In this document: positions 1 to 7,592 of the stretch, one piece after another
Layout of the letters: each line of letters begins with the position of its first letter
How positions within the stretch are numbered: the first letter of the stretch is position 1
Source: an uncultured Prevotellaceae bacterium
GTDB taxonomy: Bacteria; Bacteroidota; Bacteroidia; Bacteroidales; Bacteroidaceae
Assembly (NCBI GenBank): GCA_905202115.1
Contig: CAJKQZ010000050.1
Coordinates: forward strand, 1-14,290
Length of the DNA: 14,290 nt
Direction: 5' to 3'
Translations under genes and position numbers: made by a program
The notes under the pieces: model-generated
What the model saw: the letters and a program-made list of their open reading frames with translations, nothing else
Told to the model about the DNA's origin: nothing
The model's database searches: none

Positions 1-82
1 TATTTTCAATTATCTGCGGGAAGTTTTTTACCGTGTAAAAAAAATATTTTTTTTCGTGAAAGGCAGATTTTATATAAAACCT
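1..82 (-). repeat. Partial inverted copy (A) of the intergenic repeat element
   Basis: This is the reverse complement of the left end of the element found at 3593, 5969, 10331 and 14160, cut by the window edge. Positions 1-14 are the first 14 bases of a 21-bp unit, followed by the conserved block CTGCGGGAAGTTTTTTAC (15-32) and an AT-rich arm (about 33-57). Similarity with copy B continues past the AT-rich arm to about position 80 (a shared ATTTTATATA), so A and B are each other's closest relatives by eye. A is the only copy in the opposite orientation, and it faces no plus-strand gene here. The window start hides the array core. Confidence 0.85.
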
Positions 83-189
83 TTTACGGATGATTTTGTG
101 CAGGGTGGTTTCTGCTTACATAGGACCTACGTCTGAATATCCCGGATATATTTCTCTTTTCTCTGCGGAGAGATGAGAGAACGGGCATG

Positions 190-224
190 AAAAAAGCGGC
201 ATCCCTTTATGAGAATGCCGCTTT
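190..224 (-). terminator. Rho-independent terminator after the lactonase gene
   Basis: On the minus strand a perfect 10-bp stem (AAAGCGGCAT pairing with ATGCCGCTTT, plus positions 215-224 and 193-202) with a 12-nt loop is followed directly by a run of six T. It lies about 20 bp after the lactonase stop codon, as expected for the end of that transcript. Confidence 0.88.
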
Positions 225-243
225 GGTTGTATCGTTTCGCTGA

Positions 244-1350
244 TTATTTAAGAGGGTTGGCGAATTGTATGCAAACCGGCTGGCTCAGGCGTATGTTTTT
301 GCCGGTGTCGGCAAGCCGGCCCGTTTCGGCGTTGCGTTCGTAAACCTGGATTACGTTTCCGTCGCGGCATGCTACGAGCAGGTATTTGCCGTTTGGAGTG
401 ATTGCGAAATTGCGCGGGTGTTTGGCCGTAGTCTGGTAGCCAGCTGTTTCAAGCATGCCGTCGGGTTTTACTCGGAAAATGGCTATTCCGTCGTTTTTGT
501 TGCGAATGCTTGCGTAAACGAACTTGCCGTCGGGGCTTACATGGATGTCGGCTCCTCCTTGTGCGCCTTTGTCGCCGGCTTTAATTACCTGTTTTTGCGT
601 GAGCAGTCCGCGCAGGGGCTCGTAGTCGAACACAATGATTTCGTCGCTCAATTCGGTTATCACGTACATGTACTTGGCACCGGGCGAGAAGGTTATGTGC
701 CTCGGGCCGCAGCCTTCGGGCAGGTCGATACGCTCGGGTGTACCTACTTTGAACTCGGGGCGCAGTTCGAACTTGTATATGCAGTCGCCGCCCAGGTCGG
801 TTACGAACATATAGTGGCCGTCGGGCGCTTTTGCTACGGTGTGTATATGCGACGCAGCCTGGCGCACCGTGTCGACGTTAGAAGGATTGTTATATGTAAT
901 CACTTCGCCGTTGTCGAAAAGCGTTCCGTCTTTTTCAATGTCGAATATGCTTACGCTTCCCGACGAATAATTGGCCGTGAAAGCCTTGCGCCCGTGCGTG
1001 GTAATGTTGCACGGGTCGTCGCCGTGGGCGAGCACCTTGTTCATAATGCGCATGCGTCCGCTTTCGGGGCTTATCGAGAATGCGTTCACCGTTGCGTCTT
1101 CGCCGGTGTATTCGCTCACCGAGTACATGAACGAGTCGTCGGGTGAGATGACAAGGTAGCTCGGATTTCCGATACGGGCGGAGTCTCTGAGCTTGGAGTC
1201 GCCCGTTTCCTGGTCGAACGAAAGTGAGTATATTCCGCACGAGCCTTTGTCGGTGTATGTTCCCACAAACATAGGAACGGGGGCTTTCTGGCCGCATGAC
1301 CAGGTTAAGATTGCAGTTGCCGTAACGGCAATGATGTTTTTTAGTTTCAT
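244..1350 (-). CDS. Lactonase-family beta-propeller lipoprotein (6-phosphogluconolactonase-like)
   Basis: A 368-residue protein of the lactonase family (7-bladed beta-propeller, YbhE/Pgl type). The N-terminus is a short hydrophobic signal ending in TWSC at residue 19, so it is probably a lipoprotein, although Trp at -2 is an unusual lipobox residue. The rest shows regular propeller strands with family signatures such as the FVGTYT opening, GPRHITFSP with YVITEL in the middle, HVSPDGKFVYASIR, and a final blade with HPRNFAITPNGKYLLVA. Family members hydrolyse 6-phosphogluconolactone or related lactones; a secreted lipoprotein version may act on other substrates, so the exact reaction is inferred only. 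The length is normal. It has its own promoter-like sequence (1398-1426) and terminator (190-224), so it is probably a single-gene transcript downstream of the TonB receptor. Composition matches the receptor and differs from the AT-rich polysaccharide genes. Confidence 0.9.
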   Translation of the reverse strand: MKLKNIIAVTATAILTWSCGQKAPVPMFVGTYTDKGSCGIYSLSFDQETGDSKLRDSARIGNPSYLVISPDDSFMYSVSEYTGEDATVNAFSISPESGRMRIMNKVLAHGDDPCNITTHGRKAFTANYSSGSVSIFDIEKDGTLFDNGEVITYNNPSNVDTVRQAASHIHTVAKAPDGHYMFVTDLGGDCIYKFELRPEFKVGTPERIDLPEGCGPRHITFSPGAKYMYVITELSDEIIVFDYEPLRGLLTQKQVIKAGDKGAQGGADIHVSPDGKFVYASIRNKNDGIAIFRVKPDGMLETAGYQTTAKHPRNFAITPNGKYLLVACRDGNVIQVYERNAETGRLADTGKNIRLSQPVCIQFANPLK

Positions 1351-1397
1351 ATCTTGTTACTTTGGATATTGTTCGCTTTTTGCTAATGCTTATGGCA

Positions 1398-1426
1398 CAA
1401 AAGTATGTAAAAAATCGGCAGGCAAA
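1398..1426 (-). promoter_or_regulatory. Bacteroidota-type promoter for the lactonase gene
   Basis: Read on the minus strand, TACTTTTG (plus 1398-1405) matches the Bacteroidota -7 consensus TAnnTTTG exactly. A TTTG (plus 1423-1426) lies 17 nt upstream as a -33 element, slightly closer than the usual spacing of about 20. Transcription would start near 1390, about 40 nt before the ATG at 1350. The -7 match is seen directly; function is inferred. Confidence 0.55.
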
Positions 1427-1444
1427 GCTTTTTCGGGCAGAAAC

Positions 1445-1503
1445 AAGGCACCTGCACAGCCTTAATGTTTATTCTGGTAAGCGCAGGTGCCTTTATGCGT
1501 GTC
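1445..1503 (-). terminator. Long-stem hairpin after the TonB receptor gene
   Basis: A perfect 11-bp inverted repeat (AAGGCACCTGC at 1445-1455, its complement at 1493-1503) with a 37-nt loop lies in the gap between the receptor stop and the lactonase promoter. On the minus strand the stem is followed by only a broken T-run, so it may be a weak terminator, an mRNA-stabilising stem or a bidirectional structure. Confidence 0.5.
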
Positions 1504-1574
1504 ATTTCTGTCTGTGATTTGGCGATATGTGTGCCGCATGTCAGGCCGTAGGGCATTCGATGCGGACTGCCGCG

Positions 1575-3452
1575 TCAGAAAGTGATGTCGGCTCCGGCCA
1601 TGAATGTGGCGCGGGGCATTGGGAAGCCGGCATAAGTCTCGTATTTCTGTGCAAGCAGGTTGTCACCCTTTGCATATACCTTGAGAAATGAAGTTACTTT
1701 GAAAGTGGCCCGCAAATCGAGCAGGGTGTAGGTCTCTGATCTGTTTTTTCCTGTCTCGGCCTTGTAAAGACCTCCGATATGTTGAATGCCGCCGGCAAAG
1801 TTCCAGCGTTTCAGGGAATAGTCAGCCCCTGCGTGGAATTTGTTCTTTGGAGCGGAGAGCACTATCTTGTTGGTGTGGAGATAACTGTAGTTGCTGTTTA
1901 TCGAAAGGTGCGGGTTCACACGGAAAGCGGCGTTCGCCTCCACGCCGAAGTTGTGAAGTTTGCCCGTATTACGGTTCATCATTCTTCCGTCCACGGCTAC
2001 AGTTTCAATCAGGTTGTCGGCGTCGAGATAGAAAACGTTGACTCCGTAGTTTAACCGCCCGTTCATTAGATTTTGCGAGTAGGATATTTCGTAGTTCACA
2101 AGGCTCTCGGCGTCGAGGTCGGGATTCTTTGAATTGAACATGTACATGTCTTTGATTGTAGGCACGCGGAAACCTTTGCTCACGGCTGCTTTCAGTTCGG
2201 CGTTGCGTGGCAGGCGCAGGCTCACGCCTCCCTGTGGAATCCACTGCGAGCCGGCGCGCGAATGGTAGTCGTAGCGCATTCCGGCGTCGAGCGAGAGGAG
2301 GCCGAAAAGCTCCTGGCTGAAATCTACATAGCCCGCAAATTCGTCGGTCTGCTTGTCGGCGAGCATTGTGCGCGAGCCGTTGTTGAATTTGTTGTAGGCT
2401 TTGCCGAACATGTGCTCATAGTCGAAGCCGAAGGTAGTTTTGTTTCCGTCGAAGAAGTTTATTGTCTGGAAAAGGTTCACTCCCGTCATGTTGTCGCGCG
2501 AGATGAAACGGTATTCTTTCGGCGAAGCCGGAGCGGTGTAGCCGTCGTTTATGTTGTGGTTGCCCCAGTTGTAGAAATAAGTGATTCCGCCGTTCGACTT
2601 GTCGTACATATTATATATGGAGGCCGAAGCCGTTCCGCGCGTTATGTTCATGTCGTTGTCAATCTTGGGAGCGGAGACGGTTCCGGGGTTTGCCGAATTG
2701 AAATGCGTAAGATTTGCGTTTGCTTCGGCGTTCCAGTTGTTGTTTATCTCGTAGTTTATTTTTCCGAATCCCGATACTTGGTCGAATTCCATGTTTTTGC
2801 GGTGTCCGTCGGTGCGGTTGTACGAGCCTGCCCACACGCCGCTCAGTTTTCCCTGCTTTGCCGTTCCGGCGTATTCGCCGCTGAATGTTCCGTATGAGCC
2901 GGCGCCGAGGCGTATCTTGTTTGTTATTCCGTCATCATAGCGTTTGCGGGTGATGATGTTGATTACTCCGCCCATAGCGTTGGAGCCGTACAGCACGGAC
3001 GCGGGACCGCGAACCACTCCCACGCTTTGTGCCAGGAGCGATTGGTATGTGTCGGCAAGCGGGTGGCCCATTAGACCGGCGTATTGCGGATGTCCATCTA
3101 TAAGAACCAGCATTTGCGTGGTCGGCGAGCCTCCTATTCCGCGTATCTTCATTCCTCCGGCCGAGCCTGTAGATATGCCGTATCCCATTATGCCGCGTTG
3201 CGTTATGAAAAGGCCCGGAACCTGTTCGTTGAGCACCGGAAGGAGCGACGGCTCATAACTGTTTTCGATTTCAGCGCGGTTTATTGTGGTTATGGAGTAT
3301 GGAAGCCAGTTCGCGTCCTTTCTCGCTATGCTGCGAGTGCCTGTGACGACGGCTTCGCCGAGTTGTTTCGCAATGCTGTCGGTTGTCTGTGCATTAGTGC
3401 AGAGCGGCATTGCAATTAGCAGTGCGGCGATTTTAAGCGTTATGGATTTCAT
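1575..3452 (-). CDS. TonB-dependent outer-membrane receptor
   Basis: A 625-residue outer-membrane transporter that would import a scarce ligand (iron chelate, haem, cobalamin or similar) with TonB/ExbBD energy. I chose the ATG at 3452 rather than the longest frame (3617) because it gives a clean Sec signal peptide starting MKSITLKIAALL and cleaved after CTNA. A TonB-box-like stretch (EAVVTGTR) follows, then the plug domain with IRGIGG, MLVLIDGHPQYAG, VVRGPASVLYGSNAMGGVINIIT, and then a 22-strand barrel with the typical C-terminal LYAKGDNLL-type region (here VYAKGDNLLAQKYE) and a terminal Phe. There is no N-terminal carboxypeptidase-like domain and no adjacent SusD, so it is not a SusC-type glycan importer. 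The substrate cannot be told from sequence. Intergenic repeat copy B and a structured leader lie upstream. Confidence 0.93.
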   Translation of the reverse strand: MKSITLKIAALLIAMPLCTNAQTTDSIAKQLGEAVVTGTRSIARKDANWLPYSITTINRAEIENSYEPSLLPVLNEQVPGLFITQRGIMGYGISTGSAGGMKIRGIGGSPTTQMLVLIDGHPQYAGLMGHPLADTYQSLLAQSVGVVRGPASVLYGSNAMGGVINIITRKRYDDGITNKIRLGAGSYGTFSGEYAGTAKQGKLSGVWAGSYNRTDGHRKNMEFDQVSGFGKINYEINNNWNAEANANLTHFNSANPGTVSAPKIDNDMNITRGTASASIYNMYDKSNGGITYFYNWGNHNINDGYTAPASPKEYRFISRDNMTGVNLFQTINFFDGNKTTFGFDYEHMFGKAYNKFNNGSRTMLADKQTDEFAGYVDFSQELFGLLSLDAGMRYDYHSRAGSQWIPQGGVSLRLPRNAELKAAVSKGFRVPTIKDMYMFNSKNPDLDAESLVNYEISYSQNLMNGRLNYGVNVFYLDADNLIETVAVDGRMMNRNTGKLHNFGVEANAAFRVNPHLSINSNYSYLHTNKIVLSAPKNKFHAGADYSLKRWNFAGGIQHIGGLYKAETGKNRSETYTLLDLRATFKVTSFLKVYAKGDNLLAQKYETYAGFPMPRATFMAGADITF

Positions 3453-3592
3453 TTGTTCCGATGTTATGGTTTTAATTATTTCAGAGCATGTTTTTTTATT
3501 AATACTTATGACATAAGTAAAGGTGTGTCCGGCGTGTTCTAATGTGAGTAATGGTAGACCGGAACCGTTCCGCCGAAAACAGGCGGGAGAAG
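3453..3592 (-). promoter_or_regulatory. Structured leader of the TonB receptor with a palindromic operator-like site
   Basis: The 140 bp before the receptor start are rich in potential structure. A perfect 8+1+8 palindrome (TACTTATG, A, CATAAGTA; 3503-3519) sits about 50 bp before the ATG. Further upstream on the minus strand are a CCGCC/GGCGG hairpin, the palindrome GGAACGGTTCC, and a TCCGG/CCGGA pairing that could close a longer stem. No TAnnTTTG match was found. The frame stays open without a stop up to 3617, which I read as chance. It may be a metal- or ligand-responsive operator or a leader RNA. I see no cobalamin-riboswitch conserved boxes. Confidence 0.4.
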
Positions 3593-3790
3593 ATTCTATA
3601 TAAAATTGGTCTCTCACGAAAAAAAATATTTTTTTGTACGAGTAAAAAACTTCCCGCAGATAATTGAAAATACAAGGGAGATAATCGGAAATATGTCTGA
3701 GATATTTTGAATTATCTCAGACATATTTTTTGCTACATATACACCTGTTGATTATCAAGCACTTGGCCGGTGACCGTTTTTGTCTGCAAA
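3593..3790 (+). repeat. Intergenic repeat element, copy B, with four 21-bp units
   Basis: Complete copy between the phosphoglycosyl transferase gene and the TonB receptor. From left to right: an AT-rich arm with an imperfect palindrome (3615-3643), AAAAAACTTCCCGCA (3644-3658), four 21-bp units starting at 3659, 3680, 3701 and 3722, then CTACATATACAC and the tail GTGACCGTTTTTGTCTG ending at 3786. The junctions of units 2/3 and 3/4 are palindromes (TATGTCTGAGATA, TATCTCAGACATA) that also pair with each other into a stem of about 14 bp followed by T6 on the plus strand. The core (3651-3786) is 136 bp, the same as in copies C and D. It is neither a CRISPR array nor an obvious insertion sequence. 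Confidence 0.92.
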
Positions 3791-3945
3791 ACCCTACGGA
3801 AAAACACCACGGATTTTGGACTTTACCGTTCTGCAATCATTCATAGTTGCAAAGGAACCCTAAAATGTTATATTCCTTAAAACTCAGATTGCATTGATAC
3901 GCCGTGTCGTATTTGTCGGTTTTTGCAATATCTGTCCTGTTTCTA
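3791..3945. other. Intergenic stretch after the polysaccharide locus
   Basis: No gene is supported here. On the minus strand an AAGGAA/TTCCTT pairing (about 3854-3880) followed by a short T-run could be a weak terminator of the polysaccharide operon. The rest is unremarkable AT-rich sequence. Confidence 0.4.
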
Positions 3946-4560
3946 TCAATTATGCCCGTTAAAGGCTTCTGCCGTTGCTTGTCCCTCGGCAGAAATGCCT
4001 TCACGCTTAAACACTTTCTGTATTGTCAATAATATAATTCTACAATCCACTAAAAAGGAAAGATGGTCTACATACCACACGTCATATTCAAACTTCTGCT
4101 TCCACGTTATAGAGTTCCGTCCGTGCGTCTGGGCCCATCCGGTAATGCCGGGACGCACTTCATGGCGCCGGGCCTGCTCAGGGCTGTAAAGAGGCAGATA
4201 ATAAGTGCGCAAAGGACGTGGACCTATCAAACTCATATCTCCTTTGAATACATTCCAAAGCTGGGGCAATTCATCGATAGACGTTGAGCGGACAAAGCGG
4301 CCTACCTTTGTCAAACGTTGTGCGTCGGGCAGAAGTTCGCCTTTGGCATCGCGCTCGTCGGTCATCGTCTTGAACTTGATTACACGGAATATCTTTGAAT
4401 TCTTGCCCGGACGCTCCTGCAGGAAAAAAGCACCGGCGCCTTTGTTGGCAAAGTGCAGCCATATCGTCACTGCCGCAAGCACAGGACTGATTATAAGCAA
4501 TGCGCAACCAGAGACTATCACGTCAATGACCCGCTTGAAAAAGTTACGATACAAATTCAT
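3946..4560 (-). CDS. Monotopic phosphoglycosyl transferase (PglC-like initiating sugar transferase)
   Basis: A 204-residue bacterial sugar transferase of the small PglC type. It moves a phospho-sugar from a UDP-sugar to undecaprenyl phosphate at the cytoplasmic face of the inner membrane, the first step in building a lipid-linked repeat unit. Visible features: an N-terminal basic residue cluster and re-entrant membrane helix (about 9-34, with the Ser-Pro kink in IISPVL), the ERPG and FKTM motifs (49-52, 63-66), the catalytic Asp-Glu dyad in STSIDELPQLWN (D96, E97), SLIGPRP (110-116) and VRPGITGWAQ (135-144). Its length is that of catalytic-domain-only family members without the extra N-terminal membrane domain of WcaJ. 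It follows the GT4 gene after 4 bp, so the two are cotranscribed. It is the last gene of the locus. The sugar is unknown; the usual acetyltransferase and aminotransferase partners of diNAcBac pathways do not follow it. Confidence 0.94.
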   Translation of the reverse strand: MNLYRNFFKRVIDVIVSGCALLIISPVLAAVTIWLHFANKGAGAFFLQERPGKNSKIFRVIKFKTMTDERDAKGELLPDAQRLTKVGRFVRSTSIDELPQLWNVFKGDMSLIGPRPLRTYYLPLYSPEQARRHEVRPGITGWAQTHGRNSITWKQKFEYDVWYVDHLSFLVDCRIILLTIQKVFKREGISAEGQATAEAFNGHN

Positions 4561-4564
4561 GCAA

Positions 4565-5665
4565 TTAATTAGTTATAATATTGGAAATCGCATCTATATA
4601 GGCTTTAATGACTATATTACGATCAAATTCCTGTTCCATTTTTTTTCGGGCATTCAAACCCATTTTTGCGCGGTCACTGTTTTTCATTGATAGGAATCGC
4701 TCTATACACGAAATCAGACCTGCCGTATCTTTTTCCTCAAACAAAAATCCCGATTTGCCGTCATCGACAGCTTCCATACAACCATGTCTACGCGTGGTTA
4801 TTACTGGACGGCCAGAGGCTGACGCCTCTAAAATTACATTCGACATGCCTTCGGGATAATATGTGGGATGTATAAGGCAGTGCGACTGACTGATATACGG
4901 CCTGACATCGTTTTGCCTACCGTGGTATATGACAACACCCTCTTTCTGAAGCCTCTCAAGCTCTACGGAGTAATCACTCTCGGCTGCTCCGAGTATATGA
5001 AATTCCACATCAGTTCGCTTGGTACGGAAATGTTTGGCTGCCTCGAAATACTCTTCTATACCTTTAGGCTTCATAAGGCGTGATATGAAAACAAAGCGTA
5101 TCACACTTCCGTCCGGATAATCCGAAAGCGTATATCGCGACAGATTCACGCCCGAACCGGGTATCAACTTATGTACTTCGGGACGAATGTTGCGCGAAAC
5201 GAAGAACTTTCTATTGCCTTCGTTTTGGAAAAACAAGCAGCGCGCCTTTCTCATGCCCCACCGATAAAGCAAAGTGGTTATTTTTTGCAATAAGCCGGGA
5301 TATTCAAGAGCTGTACCCAGGCCTGTTATATTCGAGACATAAGGAATTCCGAGGCCGGCAGCGGCTGAACCGCCATAAACATTCGGTTTGATTGTATAAG
5401 TAAGAACCACATTAGGACGCTCTGCCCTCATGAGTTTTCCGTACTCTCGAAAAAGAGCAAAGTCTTTCATGAAATTAGTGCCGCGCCGAGACAGATTTTT
5501 AACCGTAACCACTTTACAGCCTAATGATTCGACTTCGGGAATGCGTTTGTCGTTCGGAATACTTACAACCACATCGTAACCTTGCCTTACGAAAGCTTCG
5601 AGAACTTCTTTTCGAAAGGAAATCAAACCGCCGCAGTTATTGGCTAATATAAATATCTTGGACAT
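4565..5665 (-). CDS. GT4 family glycosyltransferase
   Basis: A 366-residue GT-B fold glycosyltransferase, CAZy family GT4, retaining mechanism. The N-terminal acceptor domain begins with an IFILANNCGGLISFR strand-loop and contains the YTIKPNVYGG region (90-99), frequent in capsule and PglA-like enzymes. The C-terminal nucleotide-sugar domain begins near 185, with R196 and K201 (SRLMKPKG) as predicted diphosphate contacts and the E-x7-E motif at E272 and E280 (EGMSNVILE). Because it is paired with the PglC-like enzyme, it probably adds the second or a later sugar to undecaprenyl-PP-sugar. It is the first gene after repeat copy C, 304 bp from it. Donor and acceptor cannot be told from sequence. 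Confidence 0.92.
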   Translation of the reverse strand: MSKIFILANNCGGLISFRKEVLEAFVRQGYDVVVSIPNDKRIPEVESLGCKVVTVKNLSRRGTNFMKDFALFREYGKLMRAERPNVVLTYTIKPNVYGGSAAAGLGIPYVSNITGLGTALEYPGLLQKITTLLYRWGMRKARCLFFQNEGNRKFFVSRNIRPEVHKLIPGSGVNLSRYTLSDYPDGSVIRFVFISRLMKPKGIEEYFEAAKHFRTKRTDVEFHILGAAESDYSVELERLQKEGVVIYHGRQNDVRPYISQSHCLIHPTYYPEGMSNVILEASASGRPVITTRRHGCMEAVDDGKSGFLFEEKDTAGLISCIERFLSMKNSDRAKMGLNARKKMEQEFDRNIVIKAYIDAISNIITN

Positions 5666-5968
5666 AGTATGGAATTTGTGTAAAAAAGGAAAGTCACGAA
5701 TGTAAATTTTGACGCTAATGTCGTCTGTTCGCCAACCATAGTGTTCAACAACGACGGTCGGCCGTAGGTATTAAGCCCGAAAGTATTATTGATAACAAAA
5801 AGTCAGGAAAAGGCCTCCACGATTTTGCAGCGTAAAAATCATATAACTCCGACAACTCCAGTACTTTTAATTTTAAAGAATGTAAGCAGATTGAAACAAC
5901 GCAAATTCGATACTTGCACAAAAGCCCCGCCCTAAAACAAGGCTATAAAGATTCAATAACAAACCAGC
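5666..5968. other. Gene-free leader between repeat copy C and the GT4 gene
   Basis: No coding region is supported. On the minus strand a short AGCC...GGCT stem with four T (about 5926-5948) may be a weak terminator or attenuator. At 5873-5905 the minus strand reads TTTG, then TTGTTTC, TCTGC and ATTCTTT, in the same order as at 10219-10248 in the leader of the next cassette. This may be a shared promoter-like segment. Confidence 0.35.
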
Positions 5969-6147
5969 TCTCTAAAATTTTCTTTATTTTTTTTCGTCGC
6001 AAAAAACCTCCCGCAGATAATTGAATTTACATAGGAGATAATCAAAAATATCTCAGACATATTTCAAATTATCTCTGAGATAATTTTCACCACATATACA
6101 CCCGCTGATTTTCAAACGCTTGCGGAGTGACCGTTTTTGTCTGCAAA
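5969..6147 (+). repeat. Intergenic repeat element, copy C, with four 21-bp units
   Basis: Complete copy, 63 bp after the ATP-grasp stop codon. The four units start at 6016, 6037, 6058 and 6079. The core from CTCCCGCA (6008) to GTCTG (6143) is 136 bp. The unit 2/3 and 3/4 junctions are TATCTCAGACATA and TATCTCTGAGATA, the second a palindrome around one central base. The left AT-rich arm is less palindromic than in copies B and D. On the minus strand a TATTTTTG matching TAnnTTTG occurs across units 1-2 (also in copy D), but no well-spaced -33 element goes with it. Confidence 0.92.
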
Positions 6148-6209
6148 GATCGGCGGAAGAGCGAAACATTTTTTATCAAAAACTATTTCAAAGCTCCGAT
6201 CTTATTGTT

Positions 6210-7556
6210 TCAACTATTAAAATCTGAAGTCTCGAAATATGCTCCCAACTCAACATCGTAACTATCGGGAGTGAAACTCATATATCCCGACCCGTCGTAA
6301 AATGTAAGTTCGCCGAAATATATGCGTCCCTCGATGTTGTACAGGTCAACGCGAACATGGGGAAAGTTGCTCGAAAGTCGTTCGGCAATCTGCAACATCA
6401 TGTCATAATTCACTGGAACTGGCAAGGATTCTTCGCTGACTTCTTCATCATTTCTCACGACATTCAGTTTCACAAAATCCTTTGAATAAATTCCGCACTT
6501 TGCACTTTGTCCGACCTTACGGTCATAAATGCCGTACACCATTCTCACCTTACCGTTGAAGCAGAAAAATTTATAATCGACCAAGCTTGTCGCGTCCCGC
6601 GTCGCTCTTCCGATCAAGATTTTACCCCCCCCCGTGGATAAAGTCATCAAATCGCCTATTTTACAATCAAACTCATCGGGAATAAATGGGATATATCCAC
6701 TCGCAGTATAGAAAGTGAGTTCACCGAAAGATACATGGTTTTCTACATTGTATAAATCTACTCTAACATGAGGAAAACCTTTGGAAAGCCGTTGTGCAAC
6801 ATCAATGATTTCAGCAAGGTTATCTGGCTTTGGAGGAATCTCTTTCAATGGTTTGTAATCGGTTCTACCAAAAGGAAGGATATTCCAATCCATATCAAGA
6901 AATACAATTTCATGATTGGACGTGTCTGATATGTACAAAAACTTGGGATTGCCATCAAAACAGAAAATTTTGTAATCCAGCAAAGGACGGTTTCCATCAA
7001 TTATCGTGTCACAATACTTCTGTTTGGAATTATATGAGATTAAATCCTCTATAACAATCCTCCTCGGGAAATGATTTTCATAAGCCCACTCTCTACCCAA
7101 AGACTTTGTTTTAGGCATACCAAACCACCTGTTCAAGGTTGCCATAAACTCTACCTCATTCAGTTTTGCCTTATTACGGCAAATCAACACCTGATTACCG
7201 CCCCCACCATCTGTCGTTTTGGCGACAAACTGATTAGGCAGTTCGTTAAAGTTTATCTCTTTTGTCGAATTATAAACACCGATCAATGGAATCAGGATGT
7301 CTCCCAATCCCATTTCCTTGACAACCTCGCGAACCTCATACTTATCGGTACAGCGGAGCATTAAAGGATTCCGATATTTCAGTTTATAAACTTGAAGTTT
7401 CTCCGTAAAGCGTTTCGGATTCTTTAAATTAAGCCGCCTTCCTGTGTGAATCCAATATTGTATGCGCACCATTGGCTCGTCAGGCACCCATGACAAAGCA
7501 TTCAGTATTCTTATTCTCAGTTCACGACTTTTTATCAGATTCTTATAATTGAACAT
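6210..7556 (-). CDS. TupA-like ATP-grasp protein with a second, duplicated C-terminal half
   Basis: A 448-residue protein. Residues 1-308 resemble a complete TupA-like ATP-grasp enzyme of polysaccharide loci, which would ligate an amino acid or peptide-like group to a glycan using ATP. Visible parts: LNLKNPKRFTEKLQVYKL (42-59), DKYEVREVV (71-79), the glycine-rich ATP loop VAKTTDGGGG (111-120), the LDYKIFCFDG strand (193-202) and FPHVRVDLYN...FGELTFY (261-283), which should hold the metal-binding residues. Residues 327-442 repeat this half (VDYKFFCFNG, FPHVRVDLYN, FGELTFY) with clear divergence and more GC-rich codons. The join is a G9 tract (6625-6633, Gly309-311). With eight G the protein would stop at 313 residues, with ten at 311, so the usual family length is reached only out of the present frame. 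It is the last gene of its cassette, 36 bp after the acetyltransferase. Substrate unknown. Confidence 0.85.
   Translation of the reverse strand: MFNYKNLIKSRELRIRILNALSWVPDEPMVRIQYWIHTGRRLNLKNPKRFTEKLQVYKLKYRNPLMLRCTDKYEVREVVKEMGLGDILIPLIGVYNSTKEINFNELPNQFVAKTTDGGGGNQVLICRNKAKLNEVEFMATLNRWFGMPKTKSLGREWAYENHFPRRIVIEDLISYNSKQKYCDTIIDGNRPLLDYKIFCFDGNPKFLYISDTSNHEIVFLDMDWNILPFGRTDYKPLKEIPPKPDNLAEIIDVAQRLSKGFPHVRVDLYNVENHVSFGELTFYTASGYIPFIPDEFDCKIGDLMTLSTGGGKILIGRATRDATSLVDYKFFCFNGKVRMVYGIYDRKVGQSAKCGIYSKDFVKLNVVRNDEEVSEESLPVPVNYDMMLQIAERLSSNFPHVRVDLYNIEGRIYFGELTFYDGSGYMSFTPDSYDVELGAYFETSDFNS
6625..6633 (-). repeat. G9 homopolymer in the ATP-grasp coding region
   Basis: Nine consecutive G on the coding strand, followed by TAAAATCTTGA. 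In the present length the frame reads Thr-Gly-Gly-Gly-Lys and continues for 137 codons. One G more gives TAA directly after the tract; one G less gives TGA four codons later. This is typical architecture for slipped-strand mispairing. Confidence 0.85.
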
Positions 7557-7592
7557 TTGCTATTGATTTATGACATACAGAATGAATAGAAC

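Noticed and set aside
265..1146. A 293-codon open frame on the plus strand
   Set aside because: It runs antisense to the lactonase gene, whose family motifs are clear; the product is low-complexity Val/Ala/Tyr sequence typical of a shadow frame.
3453..3592. A cobalamin or TPP riboswitch upstream of the TonB receptor
   Set aside because: None of the conserved boxes of these riboswitches can be seen, only generic hairpins.
3453..3617. A longer TonB receptor starting at 3617
   Set aside because: It would place 55 polar residues before a good signal peptide, and its codons overlap the palindromic leader and the flank of repeat copy B.
3659..3742. The regularly repeated 21-bp units as a CRISPR array
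   Set aside because: The units follow each other without spacers, are degenerate, always number four and lie near no cas gene; the same is true of the other copies.
3593..3790. The intergenic element as a MITE
   Set aside because: The ends of the element (AT-rich arm, and GTCTGCAAA) are not inverted repeats of each other, no target duplication is visible, and the core keeps a constant length despite sequence divergence.
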